Notes: a model not told the origin generated them from the sequence alone. Counted from the stretch's first letter, positions 52,205 through 60,726 are shown. The stretch is DNA of 64,000 bases from Streptomyces corallincola (GCF_019104725.1 NZ_JAHRXF010000034.1:1-64000); one strand, 5' to 3'. Numbers and translations: made by a program.

Positions 52205-53659
52205 TCAGGAGGCGGCGGTCTCCAGCACCGGTTCGGAGCCGGGCGTCCCGGTCGGTGCGGAGCTGCGGCGGCGGGACGGGACGAACAGGGCGGCGATCCC
52301 GGCGAGGCCGACCACCCCGGCGCCGACGGCGACGGCGGGACGGAGTCCGTCCACGAAGGCGGTGGCGCTCTCGTAGCCGCCCCACGAGGCGAAGATCGAG
52401 GACATCACGGCGATGCCGAGCGCGCCGCCGACCTCGCGCAGCGCGTTGTTGGCGCCGGAGGCGATGCCCTGCTCGTGCGGCCGGACGCTGGACATCACGA
52501 GGTTGAAGGCGGGCGCGAAGAACAGCGCCATGCCGACACCGCTGATGATCAGCGCGGGCAGTTGTTCGGCGTAGGAGACGTCGGCGGAGGCGATGGCGGC
52601 CAGGTAGCCGAGGCCGATGGCCTGGAGGAACAGGCCGGTGGCGACGACGGGTCGGCCGCCCACGCGGTCGGAGAGGATTCCGGCGATCGGCGCGACCAGC
52701 ATGGGCATGCCGGTCCAGGGCAGCATCCGCAGCCCCGCCTGGGTGGGCGAGTAGCCGAGCACGCCCTGCATGAACTGGCTGAGCAGGAAGATCGAGCCGA
52801 ACATGCCGAGGAACATCAGCAGGCTGGCCGCGTTGATGCCGGAGAAGGCGCGGGAGCGGAACAGCCGCATGGGGAGCATGGGGTTCTTGGCGCGGGTGCT
52901 GTAGAGGACGAACCCGGCGAGCAGCGCGGCGCCCGCGAACAGTGAGATCAGCACACCGGTGCCGTCCCAGCCGTCCACCGGGCCGCGCACCAGGCCGTAG
53001 ACGATGCCGAAGAGGCCGCCGCTGACGAGCAGGGTGCCGGGTACGTCGAGCGGGGCGCCGGTGCCGTGCGACTCGGAGAGGCGGAGCCGGGCGAGGGGCA
53101 GCAGGGCGACACCGAGCGGGACGTTCAGCCAGAAGATCCAGTGCCAGGAGATGTGTTCGGTGAGGCTGCCGCCGATGAGCGGCCCGGAGGCGACGGCGAG
53201 GCCGTTGACGGCGCCCGAGATGCCGAACGCGAGCCCGCGCCTGGCGGCGGGCACGGCGGCGGTGAGCAGGGTGAGGGTGAGCGGCATCATCACGGCGGCT
53301 CCGGCGCCCTGGACGGCGCGGGCGGCGATCAGGGAGCCGATGCCGGGCGCCGTCGCGGCGGCGGCGGAGGCGAGCGTGAAGACGGTGAGGCCGGTGAGGA
53401 ACATCCGGCGGCGGCCGAAGCGGTCGCCGAGCGCGGCGCCGAACATGAGCAGGACGGCGAAGGTGAGCGTGTAGGCGCTCACGGTCCATTCCAGGTCGCT
53501 CAGCGCGCCGCCGAGGTCCTTGCGGATCGAGGGCAGCGCGGTGGTGACGACGAGGTTGTCGAGGGCCGCCATGAAACCGGCGACGCTGGTGATGACGATG
53601 GCCCAGACGGTGCCCGCTCTGCTGGACGCGGTGCCCGATGCCTCGGTCTGTTCGGTCAT
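52205..53659 (-). CDS. MFS drug-efflux transporter, DHA2/EmrB-QacA type
   Basis: 484 residues with about 14 hydrophobic segments. Motif A GDRFGRRRMF near residue 80, motif C-like region GPLIGGSLTEHISWHWIFWL near 160, and the N-terminal LDNLVVTTALPSI typical of the 14-TM drug:H+ antiporters. Probably exports a toxic organic compound across the cytoplasmic membrane; the substrate is unknown. Transcribed divergently in logic but on the same strand as the TetR gene 91 bp upstream, with a matching operator in the gap. Confidence 0.9.
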   Translation of the reverse strand: MTEQTEASGTASSRAGTVWAIVITSVAGFMAALDNLVVTTALPSIRKDLGGALSDLEWTVSAYTLTFAVLLMFGAALGDRFGRRRMFLTGLTVFTLASAAAATAPGIGSLIAARAVQGAGAAVMMPLTLTLLTAAVPAARRGLAFGISGAVNGLAVASGPLIGGSLTEHISWHWIFWLNVPLGVALLPLARLRLSESHGTGAPLDVPGTLLVSGGLFGIVYGLVRGPVDGWDGTGVLISLFAGAALLAGFVLYSTRAKNPMLPMRLFRSRAFSGINAASLLMFLGMFGSIFLLSQFMQGVLGYSPTQAGLRMLPWTGMPMLVAPIAGILSDRVGGRPVVATGLFLQAIGLGYLAAIASADVSYAEQLPALIISGVGMALFFAPAFNLVMSSVRPHEQGIASGANNALREVGGALGIAVMSSIFASWGGYESATAFVDGLRPAVAVGAGVVGLAGIAALFVPSRRRSSAPTGTPGSEPVLETAAS

Positions 53660-53689
53660 CTCTCCCCCAGAGGATGAGTGATTCTCGCG

Positions 53690-53708
53690 TAGTGAGTGCT
53701 TACTAACT
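53690..53708. promoter_or_regulatory. TetR operator copy 1, before the MFS gene
   Basis: Read on the minus strand, AGTTAGTAAGCACTCACTA. It matches the site at 54327-54345 at 17 of 19 positions. Lies 31 bp upstream of the MFS start codon, overlapping the expected promoter. Confidence 0.7.
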
Positions 53709-53749
53709 TTCGTGCCCGCGAAAACGGCCGCCCTTGCGGGCCACTTCCG

Positions 53750-54319
53750 CTACTCCCCCGCGGGCGTCGGAATCCTGGCCGCGGGATACATGCCCTCCCA
53801 CACCCGGTGGCCGGGCGGGAACCCCATCGCGGCAAGGGTGTTGATGAGCATGCCGTAGGCCATGAAGACCGTCGTCTCGTTCTCGTCGCAGCCGAGCGGC
53901 CCGTGCACGGTCTCCCACAGTCGCAGCCAGGCGGCCCGCACGTCCTCGCCGAACTGCGCGTCACCGGCGGCCTCGGCCGCGGCGACCGCCGCGCAGATCT
54001 GGATCTGCATCTGGAGCAGTTCGGGCTGCTCCTGGATCATGAGCACGTACGACTGCGCCATCGCCCGGAGCGCCTCCTCACCGGCCAGCCCGTCGGCCGC
54101 CCCCTCGAAGACCCGGCACATGCAGTCGATGCAGCGCAGCGCGGCGGCGGCGAACATCGCCTTCTTGCCCGGAAAGAGCCGGAACAGATACGGCTGTGAC
54201 ACGCCGACCCGCCGGGCGATCGCCTCGGTGGAGGTGCCGTAGTACCCCCGCTGCGCGAACTCCGAGATGGCCGCGCGGATGACACTCTCGCGGCGCTCTT
54301 CGGCACTCATTCTGGGCAT
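53750..54319 (-). CDS. TetR-family transcriptional repressor
   Basis: 189 residues. N-terminal HTH (about 10-55): ISEFAQRGYYGTSTEAIARR, then GVSQPYLFRLFPGKKAMFAA, all canonical TetR. The C-terminal ligand domain is unassigned. Either ATG at 54319 or 54310 can be the start. Two near-identical palindromic operators flank it (before itself and before the MFS pump), so it most likely represses both genes and is released by the pump's substrate. Confidence 0.92.
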   Translation of the reverse strand: MPRMSAEERRESVIRAAISEFAQRGYYGTSTEAIARRVGVSQPYLFRLFPGKKAMFAAAALRCIDCMCRVFEGAADGLAGEEALRAMAQSYVLMIQEQPELLQMQIQICAAVAAAEAAGDAQFGEDVRAAWLRLWETVHGPLGCDENETTVFMAYGMLINTLAAMGFPPGHRVWEGMYPAARIPTPAGE

Positions 54320-54325
54320 GCGGCT

Positions 54326-54349
54326 AAGTTAGTACGCAATCACTAACTT
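54326..54349. promoter_or_regulatory. TetR operator copy 2, before the TetR gene
   Basis: AAGTTAGT (54326-54333) and its exact complement (54342-54349) flank an 8-bp centre. Located 7 bp upstream of the TetR ATG at 54319; would give autorepression. Confidence 0.75.
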
Positions 54350-54393
54350 GCGCAAGCGGATGCGTGGGTGGGCGCTGTGCATGGGGCGGCGAT

Positions 54394-54431
54394 GGGTAAG
54401 GGGCGACCGCAATGGCAGCCGCCCCTTACCC
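54394..54431 (-). terminator. terminator after the MaoC pair
   Basis: Perfect 12-bp stem (54394-54405 with 54420-54431), 14-nt loop, 10 bp after the MaoC stop. Confidence 0.75.
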
Positions 54432-54441
54432 GCCGCGCCGC

Positions 54442-54870
54442 TCAGGCCAGTCGTACGACGGCCCTGGACATGCCCAGGACCTTCTGGCCGCCGCTGGTGG
54501 CGGTGAGGTCCACGCGGACGGTGTTGTCGTCGAGCTTGGCCGCGACCTTGGCGGCGACCTCGATCAGCGCGCCCCGGTCGTCGTTGGGGACGACGACGGG
54601 CCGGGTGAAGCGGACGCCGTACTCCACGACCGCGCCGGGGTCACCGGTCCAGTCGGTGACCACCCGGACCGCCTCGGCCATCGTGAACATGCCGTGCGCG
54701 ATGACGTCCGGCAGCCCGACCTCCTTGGCGAACTTCTCGTTCCAGTGGATCGGGTTGAAGTCACCGGAGGCACCGGCGTACCGCACGAGGGTGGCACGGG
54801 TCACCGGGAAGGTCCGCGAGGGCAGTTCGGTGCCGACCTCGACGTCGTCGTATGCGATCTTCGCCGTCAT
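54442..54870 (-). CDS. MaoC-like hydratase, HadB-type (catalytic) subunit
   Basis: 142 residues, hotdog fold. The hydratase-2 motif ASGDFNPIHWN carries Asp37 and His42, the catalytic pair of (R)-specific enoyl-thioester hydratases. Together with the gene upstream (7 bp apart) it resembles the mycobacterial HadA-HadB beta-hydroxyacyl-ACP dehydratase, and both sit next to rpmG as there. Substrate in this organism is unknown since it is not expected to make mycolic acids. Confidence 0.9.
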   Translation of the reverse strand: MTAKIAYDDVEVGTELPSRTFPVTRATLVRYAGASGDFNPIHWNEKFAKEVGLPDVIAHGMFTMAEAVRVVTDWTGDPGAVVEYGVRFTRPVVVPNDDRGALIEVAAKVAAKLDDNTVRVDLTATSGGQKVLGMSRAVVRLA

Positions 54871-54877
54871 CGGGGGC

Positions 54878-55330
54878 TCATCCCTCCTCGGCCGCGCGGG
54901 CCACGAGCTTGGTCCAGGCGGTCACGACGTGCTCCCCGGCCTCGTCGTGCACCTCGCCGCGGATGTCGAGTACGTCGTTGCCCGCGAGGGACTTGATGCT
55001 CTCGATGGTGGAGGTGACCGTGAGCCGGTCACCGGCCCGCACCGGGCGGGTGTAGGCGAACTTCTGGTCGCCGTGCACCACGCGGCTGTAGTCCAGGCCC
55101 AACTGCGGGTCCTCGACGACCTGTCCGGCGGCCCGGAAGGTGATGGAGAACACGAACGTCGGCGGCGCGATCACATCGGAGTGACCGAACGCCTTGGCGG
55201 CCTCCGGGTCCGTGTACGCGGGGTTGGTCTCCCCGACCGCCTCGGCGAACTCGCGGATCTTCTCCCGGCCCACCTCGTAGGGCGCGGTGGGCGGATAGGT
55301 CCGCCCGACGAAGGACTGGTCGAGCGCCAT
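54878..55330 (-). CDS. MaoC-like protein, HadA-type (non-catalytic) subunit
   Basis: 150 residues, N-terminal MaoC/FAS1-dehydratase type: MALDQSFVGRTYPPTAPYEV, with GETNPAYTD at the place of the catalytic loop but without the Asp/His pair, as in HadA. Expected to form a heterodimer with the downstream HadB-type protein and shape the acyl-binding channel. Same operon, 7-bp gap. Confidence 0.9.
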   Translation of the reverse strand: MALDQSFVGRTYPPTAPYEVGREKIREFAEAVGETNPAYTDPEAAKAFGHSDVIAPPTFVFSITFRAAGQVVEDPQLGLDYSRVVHGDQKFAYTRPVRAGDRLTVTSTIESIKSLAGNDVLDIRGEVHDEAGEHVVTAWTKLVARAAEEG

Positions 55331-55404
55331 GCCCGATACCTCCTGGTCAGGGTTTGAGAGAAGGGACGAAGAGAAGATACGGGTGACGCGGAGAGACGGA
55401 AACG

Positions 55405-55442
55405 ACGTGAGGCCGCCCCCTCAAGAGGGGACGGCCTCACGT
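55405..55442 (-). terminator. terminator after rpmG
   Basis: 11-bp stem (55405-55415 with 55432-55442) plus inner pairing of 6 bp, starting 11 bp after the rpmG stop. Confidence 0.75.
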
Positions 55443-55453
55443 ACGAGCCTGAA

Positions 55454-55618
55454 TTATCGCGTTTCGCGGTGCGCGGTGTGCGCGTTGCAACGCGGGCAGT
55501 GCTTCTTCATCTCCATGCGATCCGGGTTGTTACGCCGGTTCTTCTTGGTGATGTAGTTCCGCTCCTTGCACTCCACGCAGGCCAGCGTGATCTTCGGGCG
55601 GACGTCGGTGGCAGCCAC
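55454..55618 (-). CDS. rpmG: 50S ribosomal protein L33 (bL33), zinc-binding form
   Basis: 54 residues from GTG at 55618 ((M)AATDVRPKITLACVECKERN). CVEC and CPRC make it the C+ form. AGGAG ribosome-binding site 8-12 bp upstream. The hadAB-like pair lies downstream and tRNA-Met, tRNA-Thr upstream. Confidence 0.96.
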   Translation of the reverse strand: MAATDVRPKITLACVECKERNYITKKNRRNNPDRMEMKKHCPRCNAHTAHRETR

Positions 55619-55709
55619 GTGAGTGCTCCTAAGACGAACGGATGGACTTGATTCAACGCAAGAAAGAGTAGCCGATCGAAGGACCGACCCCACAATCGGC
55701 TACTGTCAG

Positions 55710-55782
55710 TAGCGGTGACCGGACTTGAACCGGTGACACAGCGATTATGAGCCGCTTGCTCTACCGACTGAGCTACACCGCT
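55710..55782 (-). tRNA. tRNA-Met(CAT), elongator
   Basis: 73 nt with paired acceptor AGCGGTG/CACCGCT, anticodon loop CTCATAA (CAT), T-arm ACCGG-TTCAAGT-CCGGT. The first acceptor pair A-T and lack of a GGG/CCC anticodon stem argue for the elongator form. CCA not encoded. Confidence 0.96.
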
Positions 55783-55828
55783 TTGATGCGATCGGCTCCC
55801 GCCTTTCGACGGGAACCTCACCCACCAG

Positions 55829-55901
55829 AGCCCCAAAACGGAATCGAACCGTTGACCTTCTCCTTACCATGGAGACGCTCTGCCGACTGAGCTATTGGGG
55901 C
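55829..55901 (-). tRNA. tRNA-Thr(GGT)
   Basis: 73 nt; acceptor GCCCCAA/TTGGGGC, anticodon stem TCTCC/GGAGA around ATGGTAA (anticodon GGT), T-arm AACGG-TTCGATT-CCGTT. Located 46 bp upstream of tRNA-Met on the same strand; probably cotranscribed. Confidence 0.97.
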
Positions 55902-56137
55902 GAGCGAGGAAGACATTACACGGTCCCCAGCCGTTCCCCCAAATCCGTATCCGGCCGCCCCCGTACGGGTCTGTCCCCTCCCCACCAGGGGCCACACCGG
56001 TACGACTATTGCGCTCCTCCCGGACCCCTGTGACTCCCCGTCCTAGGCTCGTCCCCACTCTGCGTGATCATGCGTGCGCGGCGGCCCCGGCCCGTGCACG
56101 GCCGTCCGCAGGCAGCCCGGTCCGACCCTGGAGTCCG

Positions 56138-57421
56138 ATGCCCGACAGCCAGCCGTACCCGTCGTCACCGCGCCCGTCCGGCTCCCCGGGCCGTCCCGAC
56201 TCCACGCTGCTGCTCTGCGGGGCACGGCTCACCGACGGGCGCACCGTGGACGTACGGCTGTCCCGAGGGCGTATCGAGGCGGTGGGCACGGCGGGCAGTC
56301 TGGCCCCGGCACCGGCCGGGCGCACCGGTCCGGCCCGCGCGGACGCCGGGCCCGCCCGGCTGGATCTCGGCGGCCATCTGCTGCTGCCGGCCCCCGCCGA
56401 ACCGCACGCCCACGCCGACACCGCGCTCTCCGCCGAGCACGCGGGCCCGGCGTCGTACGCACCGGAGGACGTGCGGCGCCGGGCCACGGAGGCGGCGCTG
56501 CTCCAGCTCGGGCACGGGGCGACGGCGCTGCGCGCACACGTCCGGATCGGGGACGTGCAGGGGCTCGGCGCGCTGGAGGCGGTGCTCCAGGCACGGCGCT
56601 CGCTGCGCGGGCTCGCGGAGCTGACGGCGGTGGCGATGCCCCGTGTGCTGACCGGGGTGGCCGGGGCGGACGGGCTGGCGATGCTGCGGGACGCGGTGAA
56701 GATGGGCGCCGCCGTGGTGGGCGGCTGCCCCGACCTCGACCCCGATCCCGCCGGGTACGTGGAGGCGCTGCTCGACGTCGCCTCGGAGCACGGCTGCCCG
56801 GTCGATCTGCACACCGACGCGGCCGACCCGGCCCGGCTGTCCCGGCTCGCGGCGACGGCGGGCGGTCTGCGGCAGGGGGTGAGCGTCGGCCCGTGCGCCG
56901 GGCTCGCGGCGCTCTCGGAAGCGGCCACGGGCCGTCTGGCGGACCGGCTCGCCGCCGCCGGGATCTCCGTGGTCTGCCTGCCGCAGGGCGGCTGCGCGGG
57001 CACGGACCGGCGCGGCACACCCCCGGTACGGCTGCTGCGCGCGGCCGGGGTGCGGGTGGCGGCGGGCAGCGGCGCGCTGCGCGACCTCGCCAACCCGGTC
57101 GGCCGCGGCGACCCGCTGGAGGCCGCCTACCTGCTCGCCTCCGCGCACGGCCTGCGCCCCGAGGAGGCGTACGAGACGGTGAGCACGTCGGCGCGGGAGG
57201 CGCTGGGGCTGCCGGAGGTGCGGGTCGAGGCGGGCTTTCCGGCGGAACTCCTCGCGGTGCGCGGGGACGACCTGGCGGGGGCGCTCTCGCTGGCCTACAG
57301 CCGGATCGTGATCCACCAGGGGCGGGTGGTGGCGCGGACGAGCGCGGTACGGGAGTTCTGCGGGGCGGCGGGGAGCGCGGAGGCGGGGTTGCCCCGGCAG
57401 GGGCGGGCGGGGCCGGAGTAG
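56138..57421 (+). CDS. amidohydrolase-superfamily protein, cytosine-deaminase-like
   Basis: 427 residues. Amidohydrolase layout: N-terminal beta domain (STLLLCGARLTDGRTVDVRL), HxH metal motif EPHAHAD, VDLHTD and a late Asp in GSGALRDLANP. Most like cytosine deaminase/atrazine chlorohydrolase relatives; the reaction is unknown. ATG at 56138 with GGAG 5-8 bp upstream; the frame is open 81 codons further upstream, across tRNA-Thr flanks, and that part is not coding. The 3' flank (57422-57470) is extremely G-rich with a run of ten G. Confidence 0.82.
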   Translation: MPDSQPYPSSPRPSGSPGRPDSTLLLCGARLTDGRTVDVRLSRGRIEAVGTAGSLAPAPAGRTGPARADAGPARLDLGGHLLLPAPAEPHAHADTALSAEHAGPASYAPEDVRRRATEAALLQLGHGATALRAHVRIGDVQGLGALEAVLQARRSLRGLAELTAVAMPRVLTGVAGADGLAMLRDAVKMGAAVVGGCPDLDPDPAGYVEALLDVASEHGCPVDLHTDAADPARLSRLAATAGGLRQGVSVGPCAGLAALSEAATGRLADRLAAAGISVVCLPQGGCAGTDRRGTPPVRLLRAAGVRVAAGSGALRDLANPVGRGDPLEAAYLLASAHGLRPEEAYETVSTSAREALGLPEVRVEAGFPAELLAVRGDDLAGALSLAYSRIVIHQGRVVARTSAVREFCGAAGSAEAGLPRQGRAGPE

Positions 57422-57610
57422 GGGGTTTTCCGGGGCGGGGGGGGGGTTCGGGGGCGGGCTTCGCGGAAGCGCGGTCGTGGGAGCGCTTCGGGGTGCGGGC
57501 AGGGCTCGCTGCGGCGGTGGGGGCGCGTGCTGAGGGCCGCCGCTCCGCGCGCGTTCCCCGGGGCACAACTCGTACGGCGGATGCGGACCTTCGGGCGTAC
57601 GGTCGGAATC

Positions 57611-58267
57611 ATGCGCATTGTCATCGCTGGTGGACATGGTCAGATCGCGCTGCGGCTGGAACGGCGGCTCGTGGCGCGCGGGGACGAGGTCGCGGGGATC
57701 ATCCGCAAGCCCGAGCAGGCGGACGACCTGCGGGCGGCGGGCGCCGAACCGGTCGTCCTCGACCTGGAGTCGGCGCCGGTCGAGGAGGTCACCGCGGTCC
57801 TCGCGGGCGCGGACGCGGCGGTGTTCGCGGCCGGTGCCGGTCCGGGCAGCGGGACGGACCGCAAGGACACCGTGGACCGGGGCGCCGCGGTGCTGTTCGC
57901 GGACGCGGCGGTACGGGCGGGCGTACGCCGGTTCGTGGTCGTCTCCTCGATGGGCGCGGACCCCGCGCACGAGGGGGACGAGATCTTCGACGCGTATCTG
58001 CGGGCCAAGGGCGCGGCGGACGCGTACGTCACCCGGCAGAGCGCCCTGGACTGGACGATCCTGCGCCCCGGCGCGCTGAAGGACGACCCCGGCACGGGGC
58101 TGGTCCGGCTGGAAGCGCGCACCGGACGGGGGCCGGTGACACGGGACGACGTGGCGGCCGTCATTGCGGAGCTGGTGGACTCGGCGGCGACAGCGGGGCT
58201 GACGCTGGAGCTGGTGGCGGGGTCCACGCCGGTTTCGGTGGCGGTGAAGTCGGTGGCGGGGAATTAG
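57611..58267 (+). CDS. NAD(P)H-binding SDR-like protein (NmrA/atypical SDR)
   Basis: 218 residues; Rossmann start MRIVIAGGHGQIALRLERRL, FVVVSSMGAD, and the atypical-SDR end WTILRPGALKDD. Lacks the YxxxK dyad, so it may be a redox sensor or act on an unknown substrate. ATG at 57611; a TACGGT hexamer 7-12 bp upstream and no ribosome-binding site suggest a leaderless message. Confidence 0.85.
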   Translation: MRIVIAGGHGQIALRLERRLVARGDEVAGIIRKPEQADDLRAAGAEPVVLDLESAPVEEVTAVLAGADAAVFAAGAGPGSGTDRKDTVDRGAAVLFADAAVRAGVRRFVVVSSMGADPAHEGDEIFDAYLRAKGAADAYVTRQSALDWTILRPGALKDDPGTGLVRLEARTGRGPVTRDDVAAVIAELVDSAATAGLTLELVAGSTPVSVAVKSVAGN

Positions 58268-58343
58268 GGGCGACGCTGCGCGGGCGGGTGCGTCGCGCGG
58301 CTGGGGTGTTGTGACGGGCGGCCGTTGAGGGGCGTGGCGTGGG

Positions 58344-58403
58344 CCGGGCGGTGTGGGCGCGAGGCGCGCGGTGTGGGCACGAGCCGGGCGGTGTGGGCGC
58401 GGG
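58344..58403. repeat. three tandem 20-bp GC-rich repeats
   Basis: Units 58344-58363, 58364-58383 and 58384-58403 share GCGGTGTGGGC(A/G)CGAG/GGG. They lie in the non-coding gap between the SDR gene and the CxxC protein gene. Confidence 0.75.
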
Positions 58404-58422
58404 CGTGGGTCGGGTCCCGGCG

Positions 58423-58635
58423 TCAGAAAAGGGGGAGTTGGCCGGGGAAGTCCGGGACGACGTAGCCGTCCAGCGTGGGCTGGGCGGCGCCGAGTTGGGC
58501 CTGGAGGCGGGAGCCGGAGCAGGAGACGAGATCGACGCCCTCCCGGACTCCGGGCGGGTCGTGGCGGGCGAAACGGCCCGCCACGACGGCGATGTCGCGG
58601 CGGCACACGGGGCAGGTTCTGCGACGGGATGCCAT
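58423..58635 (-). CDS. small CxxC zinc-ribbon-like protein
   Basis: 70 residues, MASRRRTCPVCRRDIAVVAG, with CPVC at 8-11, His26, then Cys39 (LVSCSG). Possible zinc site of three cysteines and a histidine. Ends VPDFPGQLPLF. Looks like a conserved Streptomyces mini-protein of unknown role; no family recognised. The tandem 11-bp repeat lies just upstream. Confidence 0.7.
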   Translation of the reverse strand: MASRRRTCPVCRRDIAVVAGRFARHDPPGVREGVDLVSCSGSRLQAQLGAAQPTLDGYVVPDFPGQLPLF

Positions 58636-58663
58636 GTGGTCAGTGTGCCTGGTGCGGGTGTGC

Positions 58664-58696
58664 GCGGGGCGTTCGCGGGGCGTTCGCGGGGCGTTC
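58664..58696. repeat. three perfect 11-bp tandem repeats
   Basis: GCGGGGCGTTC repeated three times without change, upstream of the 70-residue protein gene on the minus strand. Could vary in length between strains. Confidence 0.85.
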
Positions 58697-58783
58697 GCGG
58701 CGGCGGGGAACTCGCCCTCGGTGGGGGGACCCTGGGGAGGGATGTCGGGGTCGGGGTGGGGGTGTTCCGGGGGTCGGACGGGT

Positions 58784-59614
58784 TTAAGAGGCTTCCAGCA
58801 GACGTAGTTGCCGTTCCGCGTCCGGCGAGTCGGGGTCGGGGTAGTAGACGACGATGAGTTCGCGGGTTCCGGGGCGCAGGAGTTTCTCGTAGCGCAGGTC
58901 GAGGCGGCCGACGACGGGGTGGTCGAGGCGGGAGCGGCCGGTGTCGCGGCGGCGGACCTCGCGGCGGGCCCAGAGGGTGGCGAACCGCTCGCTGGCGAGG
59001 GTGAGTTCGCGGATGGTCTCCAGGAGTTCCGGATCGGCGTCGTCCACGTCGAGCACGGTACGCAGCCCGGAGACGACCTTGGCGGTCATCTCGTCCCACT
59101 GGGGGTAGAGGCGCCGCATGTCGGGGGCGAGGAAGGCGGCGCGCAGCGGGTTGCGGCCGACGGCGTAGTGCGGGCAGAGCAGTGCGGCGAGGCGGTTGGC
59201 GGCGAGGACGCGCCCGCCGGGGCCGTGGGCGTAGGCGGGAGTGCCGGGCCAGTTGTCGAGCAGCGCCCGGAGCCCGGCGTGGTCGTCACGGCCCGTGCGG
59301 GGGCGCTGTCGTCCGCCGGTCGGGGTCGGGGTAGGCCGGGCGAGGCGGTGGAGGTAGGCGGCGGCGTCCTGGTCGAGCAGCAGGGCGGCGGCGAGCGCCG
59401 TGACGATCCGGTCGGAGGGGTGGCGGTTCCGGCCCTGCTCCAGCCGCAGGTAGTACTCGGGGCTGATACCGGCCAGCAGCGCGACCTCCTCGCGCCGCAG
59501 ACCCGGCACCCGGCGCCGCGCACCGGCGGGCAGCCCGGCCTGCTCCGGCGTGACCAGGGCACGCCGGGCCCGGAGGAACGCGCCGAGGGTGTCGGCCATG
59601 TCGTACTGCGCCAC
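58784..59614 (-). CDS. XRE-family regulator with MmyB-like ligand domain
   Basis: 276 residues. Helix-turn-helix at about 10-75 (LRREEVALLAGISPEYYLRL, EQGRNRHPSDRIV), followed by the MmyB-type PAS-like domain (AHGPGGRVLAANRLAALLCP to FATLWARREVRRR). GTG at 59614 used; ATG at 59599 is an alternative. Such proteins often control neighbouring SDR genes; here the SDR at 59674-60726 is upstream on the same strand, 59 bp away. Confidence 0.88.
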   Translation of the reverse strand: MAQYDMADTLGAFLRARRALVTPEQAGLPAGARRRVPGLRREEVALLAGISPEYYLRLEQGRNRHPSDRIVTALAAALLLDQDAAAYLHRLARPTPTPTGGRQRPRTGRDDHAGLRALLDNWPGTPAYAHGPGGRVLAANRLAALLCPHYAVGRNPLRAAFLAPDMRRLYPQWDEMTAKVVSGLRTVLDVDDADPELLETIRELTLASERFATLWARREVRRRDTGRSRLDHPVVGRLDLRYEKLLRPGTRELIVVYYPDPDSPDAERQLRLLEAS

Positions 59615-59673
59615 GCTTCGACGCTAACCGCTGACGGGGCCGAGGCGCAGTGGACGACCGGGCGCGGGGACGC

Positions 59674-60726
59674 TCACCGGCCCCTGCTCCGGCTTCCGGC
59701 GAGCCCGAGGCGCACCAGGCTCTCCCCGGTCGCGGCGACGGCGTCCTCGTTGGTACGCGGCGACCAGCCGAGTTCGGTGCGCGCCTTGGCGTGGGAGGCG
59801 CGGCGGGCGACCCCGAGCTGGGCGAACGACTCACCCAACGCGGGTTTGAAAGGCGCGAGGAGACCAATGAGCCACGCGGGAACGGCGATGGTGGGCGCCC
59901 TTACGGCGTCCGGGCCGAGACTGCCGCGGAGAGCACGGGCGATGTCCCGGAAGGAGATCGGCTCACCGGCGAGGGCGAGGTAGCGCTGCCCGGCGGCCTG
60001 CGGAGCGGTCATGGCGCGCAGGTGCAGGTCGGCCACGTCCCGGACGTCCACGGTGTTCGTCCAGAGGGGCGGCGCGCAGCGGGTCCGGCCGGTGAGCATG
60101 GCGTGCACGACCCGGACCGAGGCCGCGTAGTCGGGCCCGAGCACCGGCCCGAAGATGCCGACCGGATTGACGACGGTGAGTTCCATCCCGCCGCCGTCCT
60201 CCCGTACGAAGTCCCAGGCGGCCCGCTCGGCGATGGCCTTGGACTTGACGTACGGCGAGACTCCGGGCCCGGCGGTGTCCGTCCAGTCCTCCTCGGTGAA
60301 CACCCGCCCGTTGTCGGGGTGTCCGTATCCGACGGCGGCGAAGGACGAGGTCAGCACGGTGCGCCGTACTCCGGCGTCCCGTGCGGCCCGCAGCACGCGG
60401 AGCGCCCCGTCGCGTGCGGGGACGATGACGTCGTCCTCGTTCTCGGGCTGTGCGGCCGGGAGCGGCGAGGCGATGTGCAGGACGTACTCGGCTCCGGCCG
60501 CGGCCTCACCCCACCCGTCGTCCGAGGTCAGATCGGCGACGGCCCAGGAGAGCGCCTCCCGCCGCACCTCCTCCCCCACCCCGGCGGCCCCGAGCATCCG
60601 CTCGACGTCCGCCCGCCGCGCGGCGGTCCGCGTGGTCGTGGTGACGCTGTGCCCGGCGGTGAGCAGCTGGACGATGGTGCGGGACGCGAGGAATCCGGTC
60701 CCCCCGGTGACGAGTACATGTGCCAT
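59674..60726 (-). CDS. NAD-dependent epimerase/dehydratase family protein (dihydroflavonol-reductase-like SDR)
   Basis: 350 residues. Rossmann motif MAHVLVTGGTGFLASR, extended-SDR catalytic YVKSK (Tyr/Lys), and VLTSSFAAVGYG with the active Ser. The best fit is the aldehyde/flavonoid reductase (FR/AR) subgroup; substrate unknown. Its likely regulator is the downstream XRE gene. Confidence 0.88.
   Translation of the reverse strand: MAHVLVTGGTGFLASRTIVQLLTAGHSVTTTTRTAARRADVERMLGAAGVGEEVRREALSWAVADLTSDDGWGEAAAGAEYVLHIASPLPAAQPENEDDVIVPARDGALRVLRAARDAGVRRTVLTSSFAAVGYGHPDNGRVFTEEDWTDTAGPGVSPYVKSKAIAERAAWDFVREDGGGMELTVVNPVGIFGPVLGPDYAASVRVVHAMLTGRTRCAPPLWTNTVDVRDVADLHLRAMTAPQAAGQRYLALAGEPISFRDIARALRGSLGPDAVRAPTIAVPAWLIGLLAPFKPALGESFAQLGVARRASHAKARTELGWSPRTNEDAVAATGESLVRLGLAGSRSRGR

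Noticed and set aside
50691..53489. 932-codon minus-strand open frame across add 3' end, murB and the MFS gene
   Set aside because: Arg/Pro/His-rich shadow in another frame of murB and the MFS gene, both of which have clear motifs.
57422..57610. Upstream extension of the SDR gene at 57611
   Set aside because: G-rich spacer including a run of ten G; extension has no Rossmann homology and no ribosome-binding site.
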